This document shows positions 17,922-25,598 of a stretch of DNA of 59,217 bases, in pieces; the stretch's first letter is position 1, and each line of letters begins with the position of its first letter. This stretch comes from CAZMCH01 sp964564735 (lineage in GTDB: Bacteria; Poribacteria; DTPJ01). The notes under the pieces are model-generated. The model saw only the letters and a list, made by a program, of their open reading frames with translations. It was not told the DNA's origin and did not search any database. Where the stretch lies: NCBI GenBank assembly GCA_964564735.1, contig CAZMCH010000016.1, forward strand, positions 1-59,217, written 5' to 3'. Both the position numbers and the translations under genes were made by a program.

Positions 17922-19358
17922 ATGATAAAGGCACTATTGCTTGGAATGCCCGAAAGCAGTCCTAGATTTAATGTAGTGATGTCTGTTCCCAATCTTGGTA
18001 TAGTATCACTTGCAGGAAACGTTGATCCGACTATATGTGATATTAAAGTCGCTGATCTTTTCCCTGTAAAAAATTGGGAAAGCTATGTTATGGACATTCT
18101 AAGAGAATGTACACCTGATATTGTTGGTCTTAGTTTTATGAGTTTTCAATATCGAGGGGCTATTAAGCTGTCAAAAATCATAAAGGATTATGATAAAAAT
18201 ATAAAAGTTGTGATTGGTGGATACCATCCAACTTTGATGTATGAGGAAATGTCTGAATCCCCTGACTTTCAGAATGTTGATTTTATCGTAAGAGGCGAAG
18301 GTGAAGGAACGTTCAGGGAATTAGTTGAAGCTATGAATAATGACATCGGATATGAAAAAATAAAAGGACTTTCCTATCGAAATAATGACAAATTTTATCA
18401 TAATCCACCAAGAGAATTGCTCGATCCAGAATTAATACAACTACCAAATAGAAGCTCAAGGCTTATAAAAAAGGGATTCACTATGTATGGGCTTCCTTCT
18501 GATAGCCTTGAGACATCAAGGGGATGCACCTATAAGTGTAAGTTCTGCTCAATAAGTAAAATGTATGGAAGGAATTTCAGGACTTATGAAATAGACAGAG
18601 TGATTAATGATATAAAAAATGCAAAAGAGAATGGGGCAAAAGCAATATTTATCAGTGATGATAATATTACACTTGATCTTCGACGACTTGAATTGCTCAG
18701 TGAGGAAATAATAAATCAAAAATTAAATTCCATACATTATGCGGTTCAGACCACAGTTAAAGGCATGGCAAGCAGTGAAAAACTCGTTCAAAAAATGGCT
18801 GATGCTGGAATGAAAACAGTCTTTATCGGTATCGAAAGTGTGAAAAAAGATAATCTGGATTATTTAGCAAAAAGTTCATCTAGCTGGGAAGATACCAAAA
18901 AGGCAATTAAATATCTCAGAGACAATAATATCATAACTTCTGGCGGATTTATATTGGGGATGCCCGATGATGATGAAAAGGCTTTATGGGATATATATGA
19001 TATTGCTTGGGAACTCAAAATAGACGTTCCATTTTTTTCTATTCTTATACCACATCTAAAAACTGAAATTCGCGAAGAACTTATTGCGCAAGGATATGTT
19101 ACTAATCCTGATGAATATCACAAATACGAACTTTTTTCTGCAAACATTAGGACAAAATACCTTTCACCAGAAGACCTAGATCGAATAGTTTCAGAGATGT
19201 ATTTGAAATATTTGGCTAATCTTAGATATTTATGGTTCAGCCAAATACGAAAGACCTTCCCACTTTTTTACTGGAAATCGGTTTTTGGTCAGATACCTTA
19301 TGTAATTAGAGATTTAGTAAATATTATAAAAGAAGGCAAAAAACTTAAAAATGAGTGA
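17922..19358 (+). CDS. B12-binding-domain radical SAM protein
   Basis: The 478-residue protein has an N-terminal cobalamin-binding-like Rossmann region (DIVGLSFMSFQYRGA, VVIGGYHPT, FIVRGEGEGTF). The radical SAM barrel follows, with Cys202, Cys206 and Cys209 in CTYKCKFCS ligating the 4Fe-4S cluster. The DxHxxG cobalamin-ligand motif is not obvious, so B12 may be bound without the lower His ligand or not at all. Family members perform methylations and other radical modifications. The C-terminal 60 residues are basic and aromatic. Its location just after GH51 suggests co-expression but not a shared pathway. AGGAG lies nine bases before the ATG. The substrate is unknown. Confidence 0.88.
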   Translation: MIKALLLGMPESSPRFNVVMSVPNLGIVSLAGNVDPTICDIKVADLFPVKNWESYVMDILRECTPDIVGLSFMSFQYRGAIKLSKIIKDYDKNIKVVIGGYHPTLMYEEMSESPDFQNVDFIVRGEGEGTFRELVEAMNNDIGYEKIKGLSYRNNDKFYHNPPRELLDPELIQLPNRSSRLIKKGFTMYGLPSDSLETSRGCTYKCKFCSISKMYGRNFRTYEIDRVINDIKNAKENGAKAIFISDDNITLDLRRLELLSEEIINQKLNSIHYAVQTTVKGMASSEKLVQKMADAGMKTVFIGIESVKKDNLDYLAKSSSSWEDTKKAIKYLRDNNIITSGGFILGMPDDDEKALWDIYDIAWELKIDVPFFSILIPHLKTEIREELIAQGYVTNPDEYHKYELFSANIRTKYLSPEDLDRIVSEMYLKYLANLRYLWFSQIRKTFPLFYWKSVFGQIPYVIRDLVNIIKEGKKLKNE

Positions 19359-19363
19359 TTAAA

Positions 19364-19382
19364 TAGTCAACCGAATTAAATT
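19364..19382 (-). repeat. Short copy of dispersed repeat family A (reverse orientation)
   Basis: The reverse complement reads AATTTAATTCGGTTGACTA, matching the CTAATCTGGTTGACCA end of the copy at 38428-38505. It directly follows the radical SAM stop. A hairpin ATGGGC-ATATAA-GCCCAT occurs at 19432-19449 without a T-run. Confidence 0.45.
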
Positions 19383-19479
19383 CTATATTCATATAACCAC
19401 AGATGAACACTCATGTTTTGGCTTTGGGACAATGGGCATATAAGCCCATAGCCCGATATGTCTATTTCCCATAAGATCA

Positions 19480-19950
19480 TTATTTCACAAAATCAGAACC
19501 GTATTTTTTGTATATCTCCAAATCTTCAGCACTGACAGAACGCCCTTTCCAAAGGCTTAATGGCGTTCCTGCCCTTGCTATATGACCCTGAATATAGTTT
19601 TCGCAACCTTTTTCTTTCAGAATTACACCTATATTGGCAACCGTAACTTCCCCTCCATTTCCAGCATGAACAGCGAATCCACCGCATTTTTTGCCTTTCA
19701 ATATACCCGATGGTAGCGCAACAAGAGCCTTCTTTAATGGAGAAGCCAAGCCTTCCTTTTTGCTTATTGAACCTTTCCAACATGGGCTACCGACTATCAG
19801 AGCATCATAACTTGACAGTTTGTCTGATGAACAATTTTTAACATCGATCAAATCAACTTCCGAACCAGCACTCTTTATGCCTTCTGCAACTGCGTTACTT
19901 GCCTCTAATGTATGTCCTGTTTTTGTGTAATAAAGAATAAGCACTTTCAT
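19480..19950 (-). CDS. Flavodoxin-family protein
   Basis: The 156-residue protein has the flavodoxin fold. YYTKTGHT near residue 7 is the FMN-phosphate loop (T/S-x-T-G-x-T), followed by ALIVGSPCWKGS and AVHAGNGGE at the FMN ring-binding loops. Such proteins carry electrons at low potential or act as NAD(P)H:quinone reductase-like flavoproteins. No membrane or signal sequence is seen. It lies 28 bases downstream of the amidohydrolase gene on the same strand and is the last gene of that group. A weak AAGG precedes the ATG. A partner cannot be named from context. Confidence 0.88.
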   Translation of the reverse strand: MKVLILYYTKTGHTLEASNAVAEGIKSAGSEVDLIDVKNCSSDKLSSYDALIVGSPCWKGSISKKEGLASPLKKALVALPSGILKGKKCGGFAVHAGNGGEVTVANIGVILKEKGCENYIQGHIARAGTPLSLWKGRSVSAEDLEIYKKYGSDFVK

Positions 19951-19978
19951 ATTTTAACCAACCTTTCAGCGTATAAAC

Positions 19979-20821
19979 TTAAAGCGATTCCCTGAAAGAT
20001 GAGCGAGGTATATTCAGTAATTCCATAGCATTGCCCATCTTTATTGCAAAGACTTTCTCTTTATCCATCTGCAAATTATTTACATAAGTAACAATCGAGA
20101 GTTCTTGGTCTGCATGTAAATAATCAGTTGCAAAGAGCAGTTTTTTCCAATTTCGCTCCAAAAATCCGGGTGTCCATTCAGGGTCACGAGTAAGGGCGTT
20201 ATATGCAGAACCAGCGGAAAGATCAGCATAGAGATTCGGATATTCCTGAAGGAGTATATCAGCACGTCCTACGGGCATGACTTTACCCGTTGGGTATCCG
20301 CCTCTTTCCAAATTACCTGCTGAAACTTCCGTCCACCAGCCGGGACCGTGCATAATAAACTTTGTCTCTGGCATTTCCTTTAATAAAGCTTCTAATCTTG
20401 GTAATCCAGCTTCATCAGTATTAAGCCACGGGTCTAGGTGCATAAGCACAGGCAGATTTTTTTCACCGCAAATCCTGTATATCTTTTTAGACCTTTCATC
20501 ATCTATATAAAGACCGACCTTATGTTCACCAAATCCCTTGCAACCCATATCCACAAAGGCGTTTATTTGTGCAGGGACATTATCACGTCTTGGATCAACA
20601 GCACAAAATGGAATAAATCTTTCGGGATATTTTTCCCATGCTTTCAGAGCATCAATGGTTGTAAAGTATGCCCCTGATGCCTCTGGGCTATCAAGAGGAA
20701 GAAGCACAGATTTATATATTCCAAGCCTGTTCATTGTATCGATAAGCTGTTCTGCACTTAAAGGTTTTATTTTTGAATTTGGAAAATAAACATCCCCAAG
20801 ATGCGTATGAAAATCAATCAT
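19979..20821 (-). CDS. Amidohydrolase-2 family metal-dependent hydrolase
   Basis: The 280-residue TIM-barrel protein starts with IDFHTHLGD, whose HxH pair is the metal site of the amidohydrolase superfamily. FIPFCAVDPR, CKGFGEHKVG, VLMHLDPW, FIMHGPGWW and LLFATDYLHADQE are the later strand motifs, the last giving the catalytic Asp. The family includes decarboxylases and lactonases acting on aromatic or sugar acids; the substrate here is unknown. The start is ATG 20821, since the preceding in-frame codon is TTG and GGGAGA lies upstream at good spacing. It is 23 bases downstream of the lipoprotein gene and precedes the flavodoxin gene. Confidence 0.88.
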   Translation of the reverse strand: MIDFHTHLGDVYFPNSKIKPLSAEQLIDTMNRLGIYKSVLLPLDSPEASGAYFTTIDALKAWEKYPERFIPFCAVDPRRDNVPAQINAFVDMGCKGFGEHKVGLYIDDERSKKIYRICGEKNLPVLMHLDPWLNTDEAGLPRLEALLKEMPETKFIMHGPGWWTEVSAGNLERGGYPTGKVMPVGRADILLQEYPNLYADLSAGSAYNALTRDPEWTPGFLERNWKKLLFATDYLHADQELSIVTYVNNLQMDKEKVFAIKMGNAMELLNIPRSSFRESL

Positions 20822-20844
20822 CAAAGTTCTCCCTACATAAAATA

Positions 20845-21285
20845 TTATTGAGTTGTTTTATCTGATTTAGTAGTTGAGGTCCTTAGCCTTTCTATACGAC
20901 TACCAACATAGCCCAAGCCATCAGCAGTATCACCAAAACCCGATAGCATAATTTGATCATTTAGCACAATTACCGGTGGAGTTTCTGACATGATAACATT
21001 GGTAATATTGCTAAAAGGAACAGCTATTGCTTTCTCTTTTTCGCCTTGTTGTTTGAGGACAATATAGTCATCATTCGCTTCTGCTAATATGAAAGTTTCT
21101 TGTATTGGCTTTCGTTTTTCAGAATTCCACATTGAAATTGAGACATCCTTTGCCAAATACTTAGTCAAAAGAGCCTTAAATGTAAATTCTTTTTTCTCTT
21201 TAGAGCATCCAGTGATTGATAAACTGCCGATCAAAAACATAGCAATAACCATAATAGAAACTACCGAGAAAACAATTTTTTTCAT
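20845..21285 (-). CDS. Predicted lipoprotein, unknown function
   Basis: The 146-residue protein has a lipoprotein signal: MKKIVFSVVSIMVIAM, a hydrophobic core, then SITGC as the lipobox with the modified Cys followed by SKEKKE. The mature part is small and mostly beta (FILAEANDDYIVLKQQ, PFSNITNVIMSE). It resembles small RNA-chaperone-like or Sm-like barrels only in general pattern, so I make no functional call. ATG 21285 was chosen because GAGGAGGG lies eight bases upstream, whereas the longer reading from 21339 has no ribosome site. It lies between the UroD-like and amidohydrolase genes in a probable operon. Confidence 0.75.
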   Translation of the reverse strand: MKKIVFSVVSIMVIAMFLIGSLSITGCSKEKKEFTFKALLTKYLAKDVSISMWNSEKRKPIQETFILAEANDDYIVLKQQGEKEKAIAVPFSNITNVIMSETPPVIVLNDQIMLSGFGDTADGLGYVGSRIERLRTSTTKSDKTTQ

Positions 21286-21316
21286 AGCCACACCCTCCTC
21301 GTTTAATAATACTTTG

Positions 21317-22255
21317 TTACGATATTTTTTCATTAGCAACCTCTAGCAAAGCTAGTATATTCTGAACTGGCACATCACCTTGAATTGATTGTGATGGTGC
21401 TAATATATAACCACCATTCCTTGACATCAAGTCTCTAACTCTGCGTGCTTCTTTCTTAACCTCTTCTGGTGTCCCATAGGGCAATGTATCTTGGGTGCTA
21501 ATACCACCCCAAAATGAGAGTTTATCACCATAGTTATCTTTTAGCATCTGTATATCCATACACTCAGGCTGAACAGGATTTAGGACATCCAAGCCCATCT
21601 CAATCAATCTTGGTATGATAACATCAATACATCCGCAGGAATGAACCCAGACATCCTTTCCGTAAGAATGTATGAGATCATATTCTCTATGTTCTCCAGG
21701 GGCTATCATTTCTTCCCAAACCTCTGGAGACATTAAAAGCCCTCGTTGTGAACCCCAATCGCTACCTAACAAGATACCATCTATTTCGGGTATATTAAGA
21801 ACATTTTCAAGCATAACCATATTCTTGTCAACTATCTTGGTTAGCAAGTTCCTTGCGAAATCCTTTTCACCCGCCATATCCGCAAGAAAATTCTCTATAC
21901 CTCTGGAAAAATAAGCCTTCTCAAAATGTGAGCCATATATCATAACGAGTATGTATTTGCCTGTTTTATCGCTGGTTTCCTTTATTCGATCAGCGAGTCC
22001 ATCATAACTCCCGCTTCCCATGACCTTTGCCTTAGATTTTGGTGCTTCATGACCATACCAATCGCTTTCTAGCTGATGCCAGTTCCACCACGGTATCCCA
22101 ACTCCAGCGACATAGTTATCGTAAAGTTCGGATGTTATTTCACCCACTTCCTTTTTTATTGCTTCCCAAGCATCTCCAGTAAAGTCGATAAGGTAGGGAA
22201 CGCGATCTGCTAACTGATGATTTATTGCTAATTTTACATACTCTTTTTTTGTCAT
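21317..22255 (-). CDS. Uroporphyrinogen-decarboxylase-superfamily protein (copy 1)
   Basis: The 312-residue protein has the UroD/MtaA barrel, with AINHQLADRVPYLIDF at the start and LLGSDWGSQRGLLMSP and VWVHSCGCIDVI later. HxCG supplies two of the three zinc ligands of cobalamin-dependent methyltransferases. The third, usually a Cys in a GG-Y-x-C segment, is replaced by GGYILAPSQSI. It may therefore not be a classical thiol methyltransferase, and true porphyrin decarboxylation is unlikely. ATG 22255 has GGAGG five bases upstream; the longer reading from 22336 would overlap the upstream gene. Two relatives occur at 27507 and 41117. Confidence 0.85.
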   Translation of the reverse strand: MTKKEYVKLAINHQLADRVPYLIDFTGDAWEAIKKEVGEITSELYDNYVAGVGIPWWNWHQLESDWYGHEAPKSKAKVMGSGSYDGLADRIKETSDKTGKYILVMIYGSHFEKAYFSRGIENFLADMAGEKDFARNLLTKIVDKNMVMLENVLNIPEIDGILLGSDWGSQRGLLMSPEVWEEMIAPGEHREYDLIHSYGKDVWVHSCGCIDVIIPRLIEMGLDVLNPVQPECMDIQMLKDNYGDKLSFWGGISTQDTLPYGTPEEVKKEARRVRDLMSRNGGYILAPSQSIQGDVPVQNILALLEVANEKIS

Positions 22256-22319
22256 TCTAACCTCCAAAGATATAAATTGATACATAAATAGGCATTTATA
22301 ACCCAAGTTTATTGCATTT

Positions 22320-23270
22320 TTACAATGACATGGCAACTGAAATTCTATGAGCTAAATTATCATCAAGATCATTACCAAATATCTGCAAAGCATAATCAAT
22401 GCGCAAGCCAAAGTTTGTAACAGGTATTCTAGCACTAGCCCCAACTGTTATTGAAGAACTTGATTGATCGACTTTTTTTACATTATAACCTGCTCTAAGT
22501 CCAATCGTATTATTAGCAAACCACGACTCAATACCTGCTTTGATTTTTAAGGCATTTGTTTCTCTTTCCTTTCGCAATCCGCTTTCTAACGAAATAGTAG
22601 TAGTTTCTAATATCTCTTTAAGGGCTGGTTGTTGTGCGCTACCCGCCACTGATGCGAAGTTATACGCAATGCCAAAGCGAAGGTTTCTCGGAATGTTATC
22701 TTCATTGGCTTCTGAAATGCTCATATTAATCGGCGCAATATTTTCGCTAGTAAAGCCAATGCCCAATCCCGAAATCGGCTTAACCAATAAGCCAATATCG
22801 AATGTAAAACCCGAAGATGATGTTTTTGCAAAATAGTCATTACCCGCAACAGCCTCTTCATCAAAGCTAGTGCTTAACATTTTCATATTTGCCCCGACAG
22901 ATACAGCATCAGTAATCAATCTAGCATAAGATAACGATATATTTCTTTCTGTATATACTCCAGATTCTTCTCCAAGCATACCAAAATTCAAACCTAAATT
23001 TCCAATGTCACCTAACGGAATGATAACATTTGCATTATTATAGCTAACAACGCCTGAAAACATTCTCAAATGAGTGAATCCCGCCTGTGGTTTTTCTATA
23101 TAGCTTAATCCACCGGGATTATATGAAGTTGCGTTTGAATCATCTGCTACAGCAACAAACGCCCCACCCATCCCCAATGGTCTTGCACCGATGCCTATAT
23201 CGTCATAAGCAGAAAAAGCAGATCCTATAAATATCAATGTAAAAATACTTATAATAATTATGTTCCTCAT
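22320..23270 (-). CDS. PorV/UPF0164-like outer-membrane beta-barrel protein
   Basis: The 316-residue protein begins with a signal peptide (MRNIIIISIFTLIFIG, cleaved near AFSA). GARPLGMGGAFVAVADD and SYNPGGLSYIE follow, the hallmark of PorV/UPF0164 and FadL-like outer-membrane barrels. Alternating strands run to the C-terminus, which ends in HRISVAMSL with a hydrophobic last residue. In Bacteroidota PorV helps type IX secretion, but elsewhere the family is uncharacterised, so secretion or small-molecule transport are both possible. It implies a diderm envelope. AGGAG lies about 12 bases before the ATG, and a TTGACA promoter lies about 100 bases upstream. Confidence 0.85.
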   Translation of the reverse strand: MRNIIIISIFTLIFIGSAFSAYDDIGIGARPLGMGGAFVAVADDSNATSYNPGGLSYIEKPQAGFTHLRMFSGVVSYNNANVIIPLGDIGNLGLNFGMLGEESGVYTERNISLSYARLITDAVSVGANMKMLSTSFDEEAVAGNDYFAKTSSSGFTFDIGLLVKPISGLGIGFTSENIAPINMSISEANEDNIPRNLRFGIAYNFASVAGSAQQPALKEILETTTISLESGLRKERETNALKIKAGIESWFANNTIGLRAGYNVKKVDQSSSSITVGASARIPVTNFGLRIDYALQIFGNDLDDNLAHRISVAMSL

Positions 23271-23374
23271 TAATTATAAAACTCCTTTCTATTAATGCGG
23301 GTAATAAGGCGCTATAATAAAATTCATGGACTCTATATGTTTCAGAATGAATTTTTGATCATATATCAATATTG

Positions 23375-23404
23375 ATTTTAATTAATTTTACACATCAATG
23401 TCAA
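23375..23404 (-). promoter_or_regulatory. Promoter for the 23270-19480 minus-strand unit
   Basis: On the minus strand TTGACA (23404-23399) and TAAAAT (23380-23375) are 18 bases apart, about 105 bases before ATG 23270. The rest of the 364-base gap 23271-23634 is AT-rich with no ORF or clear terminator. Confidence 0.5.
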
Positions 23405-23634
23405 TGGTGATTTCAAAAATCCAGCAAATCTCTAATATTATCAGGCAGGAAAAATATGGCAGTATATATAGTGAATCCCATTGGATTTCTCTTTTCTTTT
23501 ATTAGATAAGCCTACTAAGAGAAATGATAAAAAGTCATTACAAGATGAGTTTGTCTCTTTATCCCTATTTTTGACTATATATGTTTGGATAGAATAAAAT
23601 CTCATAAAATATTACTCGGATAATTTCTGATGAA

Positions 23635-24195
23635 TCATTCATTGTCAGTCTGATATTTACCTAAAACATTGTCTAATTCTTCAATAGCTGGTAAATCTGA
23701 TATATCCTTCAATCCAAAGTGGATAAGAAAATCATCTGTTGTTCCATACATCATAGGCCTGCCGGGTGCATCTTTTCTTCCAACAATATTTATCAATTTT
23801 CTCTCAAGTAGTGTGCGAATTACGCCATCGCTGTTAACACCTCTTATTTCCTCAACATCAGCCCTTGTTGCAGGTTGTTTATATGCAATAATCGCCAATG
23901 CTTCAAGGGCTGATGTTGTCAATCTTGATGAAACTTCGGTTATATAGTATTTTTTGATCCAGTTTGCATATTCACTACGGGTGCATATCTGAAATCCGTT
24001 GGCGATTTCCTGAATCTGAAAGCTATGTTTTCCTGTATCATATTCTTGTTGAAGTTCTAAAATAAGACTTTCAACTGTGTCAAAATCCATTTCTAATAAT
24101 CCTGCTAACTGTGCAACAGATACAGGTCTGTCCGCTGCGAAAAGAACAGCTTCAATAATGGATTTTGCCTCTGCTAAAATTGTATTTTCTGCCAT
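23635..24195 (-). CDS. scpB: Segregation and condensation protein B
   Basis: This 186-residue winged-helix protein is the ScpB subunit of the bacterial SMC condensin. It binds ScpA and modulates the SMC ATPase in chromosome organisation. Recognisable segments are IIEAVLFAADRPVS at the N-terminus, TSALEALAIIAYKQPATRAD in the centre, then EEIRGVNSDGVIRTLLE and GRPMMYGTTDDFL in the second winged helix. AGGA lies before the ATG, and the gene starts six bases after the scpA stop, so the two are translationally linked. The pair forms the downstream end of a long minus-strand array of metabolic genes. Confidence 0.95.
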   Translation of the reverse strand: MAENTILAEAKSIIEAVLFAADRPVSVAQLAGLLEMDFDTVESLILELQQEYDTGKHSFQIQEIANGFQICTRSEYANWIKKYYITEVSSRLTTSALEALAIIAYKQPATRADVEEIRGVNSDGVIRTLLERKLINIVGRKDAPGRPMMYGTTDDFLIHFGLKDISDLPAIEELDNVLGKYQTDNE

Positions 24196-24201
24196 GTTAT
24201 C

Positions 24202-24927
24202 CTATACTGAATCTTGATTTTTGTTGGGATATAGCCATATACTACCGAATAATTGCGATTGCCTTGCAACAATCCTTCTACGCTTCACCAATTCAAGAAC
24301 TGCCAAAAATGTTACAATAACCTCAAGCCTTGTATATAAATCAGAAAAAAGTTTTGAAAACTCAATTCTCTTATGCTTAGAAAGTAGCTCTATTATTGCG
24401 TCTATCTTCTGCTGAACAGTAAAAGTTTCCTCACGAAAATCCGCTACATCTTCTTTTGACATCTGCTTTAATATTTTACCAAGAGCAAAAAGCAGATCAA
24501 ATAAAGTAGCTGAAATCTTGTATTCTTTCAATTCCAAACTCTCAATAATAGGATCGGAAAAAGTTCGGGAGTATATATCTCTCTGAATTTCTTCCTTATA
24601 TGAGAGTTCTATCGCCGCTTCTCTGAATTTCTTATATTCCAGCAGTTGCCTGATTAGTTCTTCACGGGTCATTAATGGTTCATCATAATCGCTAATAACT
24701 CCCGCTGGAAGCATAGCTTCGGATTTCATCTGCAAAAGTGTCGCTGACATAACCAGAAACTCTCCTGCAATATCCAGATCAAGAGACTTCATCAGATTTA
24801 TATACTCAATATATTGCTCTGTTATCTCAGCGACTGATATATTATATATATCCATCTCGTTTTTGCGGATCAGATAAAGCAATAGATCAAGCGGACCTTC
24901 AAATGTTTCTAGTTTTACCTGATACAT
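24202..24927 (-). CDS. scpA: Segregation and condensation protein A
   Basis: This 241-residue kleisin bridges the SMC head domains in the condensin complex. The N-terminal motif LETFEGPLDLLLYLIRKNEMDI and the AGEFLVMSATLLQMKS segment are diagnostic, and the C-terminal winged helix covers FLAVLELVKRRRI. ATG 24927 was preferred to GTG 24933 because TAGG gives a five-base Shine-Dalgarno spacing. The GTG would begin directly after the upstream stop codon. It follows the O-methyltransferase by six bases. Confidence 0.94.
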   Translation of the reverse strand: MYQVKLETFEGPLDLLLYLIRKNEMDIYNISVAEITEQYIEYINLMKSLDLDIAGEFLVMSATLLQMKSEAMLPAGVISDYDEPLMTREELIRQLLEYKKFREAAIELSYKEEIQRDIYSRTFSDPIIESLELKEYKISATLFDLLFALGKILKQMSKEDVADFREETFTVQQKIDAIIELLSKHKRIEFSKLFSDLYTRLEVIVTFLAVLELVKRRRIVARQSQLFGSIWLYPNKNQDSV

Positions 24928-24933
24928 GGTCAC

Positions 24934-25584
24934 CTAACGCTTTTTTAGAGTAACACTTATGCCAGAACCTTCCATTAGAAGAAACATTGTTTCCAAATCT
25001 GGATTCGTTGTTATCGCTTTGAGAAATTCTGGACTTGGTGTAGGTCGTCTAACATTATGAGCCAAAATCAACCCACCAGGACGAACCAATGGAAGAAGCT
25101 TATTGAGATAATCAAGATAACCGCTTTTATCTGCATCGAGAAACACTATATCAATCGGGGATTTCAGAATCTTAACCTTATCATGTGCATCGCCTTCAAT
25201 GATAGTAACTAGCTTATCAACTCCTGCACGCTTAAAGTTTTGCTGTGCAAGTTTAATACGTTCAGGATCAATATCAAATGTAGTCAGTTTCCCGTCTATG
25301 TTACGCAAAGCCATGCAAAACCATAGCCCAGAATATCCGTTTGACGTTCCGATTTCAACAACATTTTTAGCATTAGTTGATTCTGTAAGCAATCGCAAAA
25401 ATCTCCCGTCTTCAAAAGATACATTTTGATATTCACCACGATATTTATTTAAATCATTTATTACACTCAAAATCATCTTTTCGCCATCATTTTTTGGTAG
25501 AAACGGATTTTCTTTATCCTGTGCATAAAGGTTTATTGCTAATAGTTCTGATATTATTAAACATAAGATTACTTTTTTTAGCAT
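24934..25584 (-). CDS. O-methyltransferase-type SAM enzyme with a signal peptide
   Basis: The 216-residue protein has the class I SAM-dependent O-methyltransferase core (COMT/CCoAOMT-like). Motif I is VVEIGTSNGYSGLW, followed by TTFDIDPERIKLAQ, IIEGDAHD, VFLDADKSGYLDYL and LVRPGGLILAHN. These would bind SAM and a divalent metal. Unusually it begins with a clear export-type sequence (MLKKVILCLIISELLAINLYAQ), so the enzyme may be outside the cytoplasm or tethered to the membrane. The start at 25584 has AAAGGA eight bases upstream; the longer TTG reading from 25602 overlaps the upstream stop. The methyl acceptor is unknown. Confidence 0.83.
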   Translation of the reverse strand: MLKKVILCLIISELLAINLYAQDKENPFLPKNDGEKMILSVINDLNKYRGEYQNVSFEDGRFLRLLTESTNAKNVVEIGTSNGYSGLWFCMALRNIDGKLTTFDIDPERIKLAQQNFKRAGVDKLVTIIEGDAHDKVKILKSPIDIVFLDADKSGYLDYLNKLLPLVRPGGLILAHNVRRPTPSPEFLKAITTNPDLETMFLLMEGSGISVTLKKR

Positions 25585-25598
25585 TTTTTTATTTCCTT

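Noticed and set aside
19432..19449. Hairpin ATGGGC-ATATAA-GCCCAT as a terminator
   Set aside because: The stem is short and neither strand has a T-run after it.
21317..22255. UroD-like genes as haem biosynthesis hemE
   Set aside because: No other haem genes are nearby, there are three divergent copies, and their HxCG motifs are those of methyltransferase relatives.
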